Positions 59,536 through 64,000 of a DNA stretch of 64,000 nucleotides are shown here, piece by piece (within the stretch, counting starts at the first letter, position 1; each line of letters opens with the position of its first letter). The stretch spans positions 62,001-126,000 of the forward strand of contig NZ_BAABJQ010000024.1 in the NCBI RefSeq assembly GCF_039543385.1, given 5' to 3'. The position numbers and the translations under genes were made by a program. A model generated the notes under the pieces. It was not told the DNA's origin, did not search any database, and was given only the letters and a program-made list of their open reading frames with translations. Source of the DNA: Rugosimonospora acidiphila (GTDB lineage: Bacteria; Actinomycetota; Actinomycetes; Mycobacteriales; Micromonosporaceae).

Positions 59536-61167
59536 GTGAAGGCAAAACTGATCGTCGTGGCCGGTACCATCACGGCCACACTCCTCGCGATGGCACCGGC
59601 CGCGTGGGCCGGGCCCGACAAGTCGGCCGGGCACGCACCCACCACGGCGCCGGCCGCGTCCATCACCTGGGGCACCTGCGCGAGCGCCAGCCTGAAGGCC
59701 GCCGGCGCCCAGTGCGGGTACCTGGCGGTGCCGCTGGACTACCGCCACCCGAACGGCACGAAGATCCAACTGGCCGTCTCGCGCATCCCGCACAAGACGC
59801 CGGACTCCAAGTACCAGGGCGTCATGCTGGTCAACCCGGGCGGCCCCGGAGGGTCCGGGCTCGGCCTGTCCCGGCTGGGCCAGTCGGTGCCCAACCACGC
59901 CGGCGACGCGTACGACTGGATCGGCTTCGACCCGCGCGGGGTCGGCTCCAGCGTGCCGGCGGTGTCCTGCGACCCCGACTACTTCGGCCCCACCCGGCCG
60001 GAGTACATCCCGACCACCAACAGCCTGGAGAAGACCTGGCTGGCCAGCTCCAAGGCCTACGCCACGGCGTGCGGAAAGAACGCGGGCGCGCTGCTGCAAC
60101 ACATGACCACCGTCGACTCGGCGAAGGACATGGACAGCATCCGGGCGGCGCTCGGGCAGCGTCAGATCAACTACTACGGCTTCTCCTACGGCACCTACCT
60201 GGGGCAGGTCTACTCGACCCTGTTCCCGCAACGGGTGCGCCGGATGGTCCTGGACTCCAACGTCGACCCGCGTGACGTGTGGTACGAGGCCAACCTGAAC
60301 CAGGACGTGGCGTTCCAGAAGACCGTTGAGATCTGGTTCGGCTGGCTGGCCAAGTACGACAGCGTGTACCACCTCGGCAAGACCGAGTCCGCGGTGGAGA
60401 AGCTCTGGTACAAGGAGAAGGACCAGCTGCGGACGCATCCGGCCGGCGGCGTCGTCGGACCGGACGAGTGGACCGACATCTTCCTGCTCGCGGGCTACTA
60501 CCAGAGCACCTGGCTGGACCTGGCCGACGCGTTCGCCGGCTGGGTTCACGACGGCGACGCGGCCACCGTGGTCAGCTGGTACGAGGACGCGGACGGCCCG
60601 GGCGACGACAACTCCTACGCCGTCTACAACGCGGTGCAGTGCACGGACGTGCAGTGGCCGCGCAGCTGGAACCAGTGGCGCCGGGACAACTGGGCGACCT
60701 ACCAGAAGGCGCCGTTCGAGACCTGGGGCAACGCCTGGTTCAACGCGCCGTGCCTGTACTGGCCGGCCAAGGCGAGCACCCCGGTGAAGGTGGACGGCAG
60801 GAAGGTGGCCAGCGCCCTGCTCATCGACGAGACGCTGGATGCGGCGACGCCGTACGAGGGCAGCCTCGAGGTGCGCCGGCTCTTCCCGAACTCCAGCCTG
60901 ATCGCGGAGCCGGGTGGCACCAGCCACGCGAACACGCTGGACGGCGACGCCTGCGTGGACAACCAGATAGCGGCCTACCTGGCCAACGGCACCCGGCCGG
61001 CCCGCCGTCACGGCGACGGGGCGGACACGCTGTGTGCGCCGCTGCCCCAGCCGGTACCCACCGGCGCGGCGGCGTCCTCGGCGGCGCGGGCGGCCGCGCC
61101 GGCGGCGGCCAGAGCGGAGTCGGGCGCCTCGTTGATGCATCAGGCGATCCCCGCACCGCTGCGCTAG
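59536..61167 (+). CDS. Secreted S33 tripeptidyl aminopeptidase-like hydrolase
   Basis: This 543-residue enzyme is exported by a signal peptide (LIVVAGTITATLLAMAPAAW, AWA-type cleavage). The alpha/beta hydrolase core has the oxyanion region VMLVNPGGPGGSGLGLSRLG, the nucleophile elbow INYYGFSYGTYLGQVYSTLF near residue 219, and a lid domain. The C-terminal part has LLIDETLDAATPYEGSLEVR (Asp) and PGGTSHANTL (His). It belongs to the Streptomyces SlpD/Tap group that removes tripeptides from secreted proteins. The start is GTG 59536 with GGAGG five bases before. The Ala-rich C-terminus is variable. A strong hairpin follows. Confidence 0.94.
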   Translation: MKAKLIVVAGTITATLLAMAPAAWAGPDKSAGHAPTTAPAASITWGTCASASLKAAGAQCGYLAVPLDYRHPNGTKIQLAVSRIPHKTPDSKYQGVMLVNPGGPGGSGLGLSRLGQSVPNHAGDAYDWIGFDPRGVGSSVPAVSCDPDYFGPTRPEYIPTTNSLEKTWLASSKAYATACGKNAGALLQHMTTVDSAKDMDSIRAALGQRQINYYGFSYGTYLGQVYSTLFPQRVRRMVLDSNVDPRDVWYEANLNQDVAFQKTVEIWFGWLAKYDSVYHLGKTESAVEKLWYKEKDQLRTHPAGGVVGPDEWTDIFLLAGYYQSTWLDLADAFAGWVHDGDAATVVSWYEDADGPGDDNSYAVYNAVQCTDVQWPRSWNQWRRDNWATYQKAPFETWGNAWFNAPCLYWPAKASTPVKVDGRKVASALLIDETLDAATPYEGSLEVRRLFPNSSLIAEPGGTSHANTLDGDACVDNQIAAYLANGTRPARRHGDGADTLCAPLPQPVPTGAAASSAARAAAPAAARAESGASLMHQAIPAPLR

Positions 61168-61177
61168 GCACGACCCG

Positions 61178-61223
61178 CCGGGCCCCGGCCGCGCCCCGAA
61201 ACTCGGGCGCGGTCGGGGCCCGG
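61178..61223 (+). terminator. Hairpin terminator after the S33 peptidase
   Basis: A 19-bp stem with a single mismatch (left arm 61178-61196, right arm 61205-61223, 8-nt loop) starts 11 bp after the stop codon. Confidence 0.83.
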
Positions 61224-61279
61224 TCGCGCCGCACGTGGAGAATTTGCCAGCCCCACAGGGCTTCGGTAACCTCGGCCTA

Positions 61280-61297
61280 AACGGAGGCTTCTCCGTT
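61280..61297 (+). promoter_or_regulatory. TetR-type operator candidate
   Basis: AACGGAG-GCTT-CTCCGTT is a perfect 7-bp dyad in the 225-bp region before the LLM oxidoreductase gene. A TACAGT hexamer (possible -10) overlaps its right edge. The shape suits a TetR-family dimer; no such regulator lies nearby. Confidence 0.55.
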
Positions 61298-61392
61298 ACA
61301 GTACGGTCCGCGGACCGGCTCGTCATGGTGCGCACGGGGGCCACGGCCGGCATCGTGTCCGCGTCACCCGAGCGTCGAAGGGTTCATCCACC

Positions 61393-62265
61393 ATGAAACT
61401 CGGCCTGCACGTCTCCGACTTCACCTGGCCCGGCGGCCCCCCGGCGCTCGCGCCGACGCTGGTGCGCATCGCCCGCGACGCCGAGGACGCCGGCTTCGGT
61501 CGACTCAGCGTCATGGATCACTTCTGGCAGATCGAGCACATCGGCCCGCCGGAGCACGAGATGCTCGAGGCCTACACCACCCTCGGCTTCCTCGCCGCGC
61601 ACACCCGCACCCTCACGCTGCACACCCTCGTCACCGGCGTCACCTACCGCCAGCCCGGCCTGCTCGCCAAGGCGGTCAGCACCCTCGACGTACTCTCCGG
61701 CGGACGGGCTATGCTCGGCATCGGCGCCGCCTGGAACGGCGATGAGTCCGCCGGCCTGGGCTTCGCCTTCCCGCCGACCGCGGAGCGGTTCGAGCGACTC
61801 GAGGAGACCCTGCAGATCATCCTGCAGATGTGGAGCGACGACGAGGGCCTTTACCAGGGCAAGCACTACCAGCTCGGCCGCACCCTCAACTCGCCGCAGC
61901 CGTTGAGCTCGCCGCGGCCGAAGATCCTGATCGGCGGCACCGGCGAGCGGAAGACCCTGCGCCTGGTCGCCCAGTACGCGGACTCCTGCAACCTGTTCAG
62001 CAGCACCGACCTGGCGCACAAGCTGGACGTGCTGCGCGAGCACTGCGCCAACCTCGGCCGCGACTACGACACCATCGAGAAGACCGTGATGGTCCCGTTC
62101 GAACTGGGTAAGAAGGGCGAGGGAGCGGACAAGCTGCTCGCCCAGCTGCGCGAGGTACACGAACTGGGCTTCACGGTGGCCACCGGCTCGCTGCGCGGCC
62201 CGGACGGCCCAGAACTCGTCGCGGCCTACGGCGAGCACATCATCCCGGAGATCGCCAACTGGTAG
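61393..62265 (+). CDS. LLM-class F420-dependent oxidoreductase
   Basis: This 290-residue protein has the bacterial luciferase-like TIM barrel. It starts MKLGLHVSDFTWPGGPPALA and has FGRLSVMDHFWQ, LLAKAVSTLDVLSGGRAMLG and PRPKILIGGTGERKTLRLVA, which mark the F420-binding LLM class common in actinomycetes. It probably uses F420 or FMN to reduce or oxidise a small molecule in the cytoplasm; the substrate is unknown. It stands alone with an operator candidate upstream and a hairpin terminator downstream. Confidence 0.93.
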   Translation: MKLGLHVSDFTWPGGPPALAPTLVRIARDAEDAGFGRLSVMDHFWQIEHIGPPEHEMLEAYTTLGFLAAHTRTLTLHTLVTGVTYRQPGLLAKAVSTLDVLSGGRAMLGIGAAWNGDESAGLGFAFPPTAERFERLEETLQIILQMWSDDEGLYQGKHYQLGRTLNSPQPLSSPRPKILIGGTGERKTLRLVAQYADSCNLFSSTDLAHKLDVLREHCANLGRDYDTIEKTVMVPFELGKKGEGADKLLAQLREVHELGFTVATGSLRGPDGPELVAAYGEHIIPEIANW

Positions 62266-62303
62266 CCACCACGGGCAACCCCCGGCCCTGCCACGGGCAC
62301 GCA

Positions 62304-62344
62304 CCGGCCCCGGCGGGCGAGCAGCGCCTCACCGCCGGGGCCGG
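62304..62344. terminator. Hairpin terminator between convergent genes
   Basis: A perfect 13-bp stem (CCGGCCCCGGCGG / CCGCCGGGGCCGG) with a 15-nt loop lies between the LLM oxidoreductase and the convergent PrmC-like gene. Confidence 0.75.
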
Positions 62345-62357
62345 CGTGGTACCGGCA

Positions 62358-63158
62358 CTAGCTAGGCTGGCGGCGGCCGATGACCACCCACGCGTAGAGC
62401 TCCTCGTCGCCGGTGCTCGCCGCGGCCAGCCCCGCCGCCGTGAGCGCGACGACCGCCGCCTCGGCCTGGTCCTCGCCGATCTCCAGCAGCAGATGCCCGC
62501 CCGGGGCCAGCCACTCGCCGGCCGGGGCGGCCACCCGGCGCAACACGTCGAGGCCGTCGGGCCCACCGTCCAGGGTCACCCGCGGCTCGTGCTCCTGCGC
62601 CTCCCGGGGCATCAGCGCGACCGCGCCGGTGGGTACGTAGGGCACGTTGGCCACCAGCACGTCGATCCGGCCACGCAGCTCGCCCGGGAGCGGATCGTAC
62701 AGATCGCCCGCGTAGACCCGGCCGCCGAGCGGGGCAAGGTTGCGCCGCGCGCACCGCACGGCGGCCGGCTCGATGTCCACGGCGTGCAGCGTCAGGCCCT
62801 CGACGAGCGTGGCGAGGGCCACCCCCACCGCGCCGGACCCGCAGGCCAGATCCACCACGGTGGCCCCGGGCGGGGCGAGGGCCGCGGCCCGGCGCACCAG
62901 CAACTCCGTGCGCCTGCGCGGCACGAAGACCCCCGGGTCGACCGCGACGCGCAGGCCACAGAATTCGGCCCAGCCCACGAGGTGCTCCAGCGGCAGGCCC
63001 GCGACCCGACTGGCGACCAGTTCCGCCAGCGCGGCCGGCGTCTGGGCGGCCTCGATGAGCAGCCCCGCCTCGTCCTCGGCGAAGACGCAGCCGGCGGCGC
63101 GCAGCCGCGCGACGATGGCGGCCCGGCCGGAGGCCGGGATGGATTCCGATAGCGACAT
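62358..63158 (-). CDS. PrmC-related putative protein-glutamine methyltransferase
   Basis: This 266-residue class I methyltransferase has an N-terminal helical region, the motif VDPGVFVPRRRTELLVRRA, motif I VVDLACGSGAVGVALA and a catalytic motif VANVPYVPTGAVALMPREA. True PrmC/HemK enzymes have NPPY; the NVPY form defines a PrmC-related subgroup whose target is unproven. The start at ATG 63158 gives the standard length. It is convergent with the LLM gene, with a hairpin between them. A role in methylating a glutamine of a release factor or another protein is inferred. Confidence 0.9.
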   Translation of the reverse strand: MSLSESIPASGRAAIVARLRAAGCVFAEDEAGLLIEAAQTPAALAELVASRVAGLPLEHLVGWAEFCGLRVAVDPGVFVPRRRTELLVRRAAALAPPGATVVDLACGSGAVGVALATLVEGLTLHAVDIEPAAVRCARRNLAPLGGRVYAGDLYDPLPGELRGRIDVLVANVPYVPTGAVALMPREAQEHEPRVTLDGGPDGLDVLRRVAAPAGEWLAPGGHLLLEIGEDQAEAAVVALTAAGLAAASTGDEELYAWVVIGRRQPS

Positions 63159-63467
63159 GGATAACCCTTCGAAACGCCGGTGGGCGCTTGCGCGGTTACC
63201 GTCGCCCGATCGGGATCGAGCGTCGCCGAGGCGCGCGGTGGAAGCGCCCGTCGTCACTGACGAGAATCGGTCCCACCTCCTCGAAATGGCAGCTGCTCGG
63301 TAGCCAAACGCTACCCCACGCCCGCCGCCCGACGCCCGCCGCCCGCGTCGGGCCGACCCGGATCCGTTCGCCCGGGCCGTTGCCGCCGGGCCGCCCGGCA
63401 TTTCCCCATCGGTCATTATGGATGTATCGTGATCCACGCGGTTACGCTTCCGCGAGGGGTGAAGACG
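63159..63467. other. Intergenic region before the sulfotransferase-like gene
   Basis: This divergent spacer of about 309 bp holds no supported gene. A duplicated 15-bp unit, ACGCCCGCCGCCCG, lies near 63315-63345 in a very GC-rich tract. A locally AT-richer stretch (63400-63430, ATTATGGATGTATCG) probably contains the promoter of the downstream gene. GAGGGG at 63454 serves as its ribosome-binding site. Confidence 0.5.
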
Positions 63468-64000
63468 GTGCGGGTGATCGGCGTCGGGTTCGCGCGGACG
63501 GGTACCACGTCGCTCAAGTCGGCGCTGGAGACACTGGGCATGGGGCCGTGCTACCACATGTCGGAGGTCATCGCCGACGGCGCCCGGGTGCGGCAGTGGC
63601 TCGCCCTCGCACAGGGCGCGCCGCCGCGGTGGGATCAGATCTTCGACGGGTACGGCAGCGCCGTGGACTGGCCGGTCGCCGCGTACTGGCGCGCGCTGTC
63701 CGAGGCGTACCCGCAGGCCAGGCTCGTGCTCACCGTTCGGGACCCCGAACGGTGGTACGACAGCGTCCGCCAAACGATCTTCAAGCAGATCATCGAGCCA
63801 CCCCGCGGCCCGGCCGCGCTGGCGTTCCGGCTGGCCAGGGCGGCCAGCCCGGATCTGCGCGCCTTCTTCGCCATGGTCCAGGCCACCATGCTGCAACCGA
63901 TCTTCAGCGGCCGGATCGCCGACCGCGAGCACGCGATCGCCGTGTTCGAGCGGCACATCGCCGAGGTGCGGGCGGCCATTCCCGAGAATCGGCTGCTGAT
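63468..64000 (+). CDS. Sulfotransferase-like P-loop protein (N-terminal part, runs off window)
   Basis: The first 177 codons of a gene are present. The P-loop-like start VRVIGVGFARTGTTSLKSAL matches the 5'-PSB loop of sulfotransferase-type proteins (Sulfotransfer_4 group). It is followed by METLG-type context GMGPCYHMSEVIADG and the 3'-phosphate-binding-like LVLTVRDPERWYDSVR. GTG 63468 is chosen because GAGGGG lies eight bases upstream; GTG 63459 is also possible. The family includes proteins of unproven activity that may be non-sulfating P-loop enzymes. The C-terminus is outside the window. Confidence 0.85.
   Translation, partial: MRVIGVGFARTGTTSLKSALETLGMGPCYHMSEVIADGARVRQWLALAQGAPPRWDQIFDGYGSAVDWPVAAYWRALSEAYPQARLVLTVRDPERWYDSVRQTIFKQIIEPPRGPAALAFRLARAASPDLRAFFAMVQATMLQPIFSGRIADREHAIAVFERHIAEVRAAIPENRLL

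Overview
The window is very GC-rich DNA with strong G/C bias at third codon positions and many GTG starts. Coupled ATGA/GTGA gene overlaps are common. With a group 1h (actinobacterial-type) [NiFe] hydrogenase, an LLM-class F420-type oxidoreductase, a mycothiol-type DinB protein (degraded), many LacI/GntR/PadR/MerR regulators and secreted glycosidases with CBM2 and CBM13 domains, it points to a soil-type filamentous actinomycete. Micromonosporaceae is a guess rather than a demonstrated placement. No rRNA, tRNA, CRISPR array, insertion sequence or prophage was seen.

Layout. 1-6.9 kb (minus): a tightly coupled high-affinity H2-uptake hydrogenase operon, read SIS protein, HypC-like chaperone, second SIS protein, hhyS, hhyL, NifU-like protein, DUF5947, a 70-residue protein, DUF6084 and a gene cut by the window edge. 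7-14.5 kb: a membrane-anchored beta-propeller, DUF2277, an ArsR/MFS pair, a divergent YeiH-type exporter/LysR pair and a LacI regulator. 14.6-19.6 kb: a secreted GH27 alpha-galactosidase with an operator-bearing promoter, malate synthase with a divergent IclR regulator, and a small glycosylase-like protein. 19.7-25.3 kb: the first of three LtrA-family membrane proteins, a GntR regulator, an SPFH/GYF protein paired with a zinc-ribbon membrane protein, and a decayed membrane-protein locus.

25.3-29.1 kb is a PadR regulator translationally coupled to an FAD monooxygenase and followed by a DHA2-type MFS pump, with a perfect dyad operator upstream. 29.2-33.2 kb holds two convergent LtrA genes separated by a phased palindrome array, then a serine beta-lactamase-fold hydrolase with a 42-bp in-frame repeat. 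33.3-41.1 kb has a probably leaderless sugar isomerase/dehydrogenase operon, a sirtuin, an SMP-30 lactonase, an aminoglycoside-phosphotransferase-fold kinase, a secreted protein, a DinB-family pseudogene inactivated by a TGA at a conserved Trp, a double MerR regulator and DUF6194. 41.3-50.8 kb is surface carbohydrate territory: a clan-A-like glycosidase with FN3 and CBM2, a Tat-exported beta-helix protein behind a LacI operator, and an MBOAT/AlgX-like/polytopic membrane protein set that looks like polysaccharide O-acetylation.

50.9-64 kb: an alpha/beta hydrolase; a methyltransferase plus NMT1-type lipoprotein operon diverging from a UbiD decarboxylase and an ABC permease (no ATPase gene in view); an S9 peptidase; DUF1028; a secreted S33 peptidase; an LLM oxidoreductase; a PrmC-like methyltransferase; and the start of a sulfotransferase-like gene.

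A theme across the window is short tandem repeats in whole-codon units inside genes (9, 15, 18 and 42 bp) and precisely phased repeat arrays between genes (10, 16, 17 and 18 bp), together with a good set of hairpin terminators between convergent genes.
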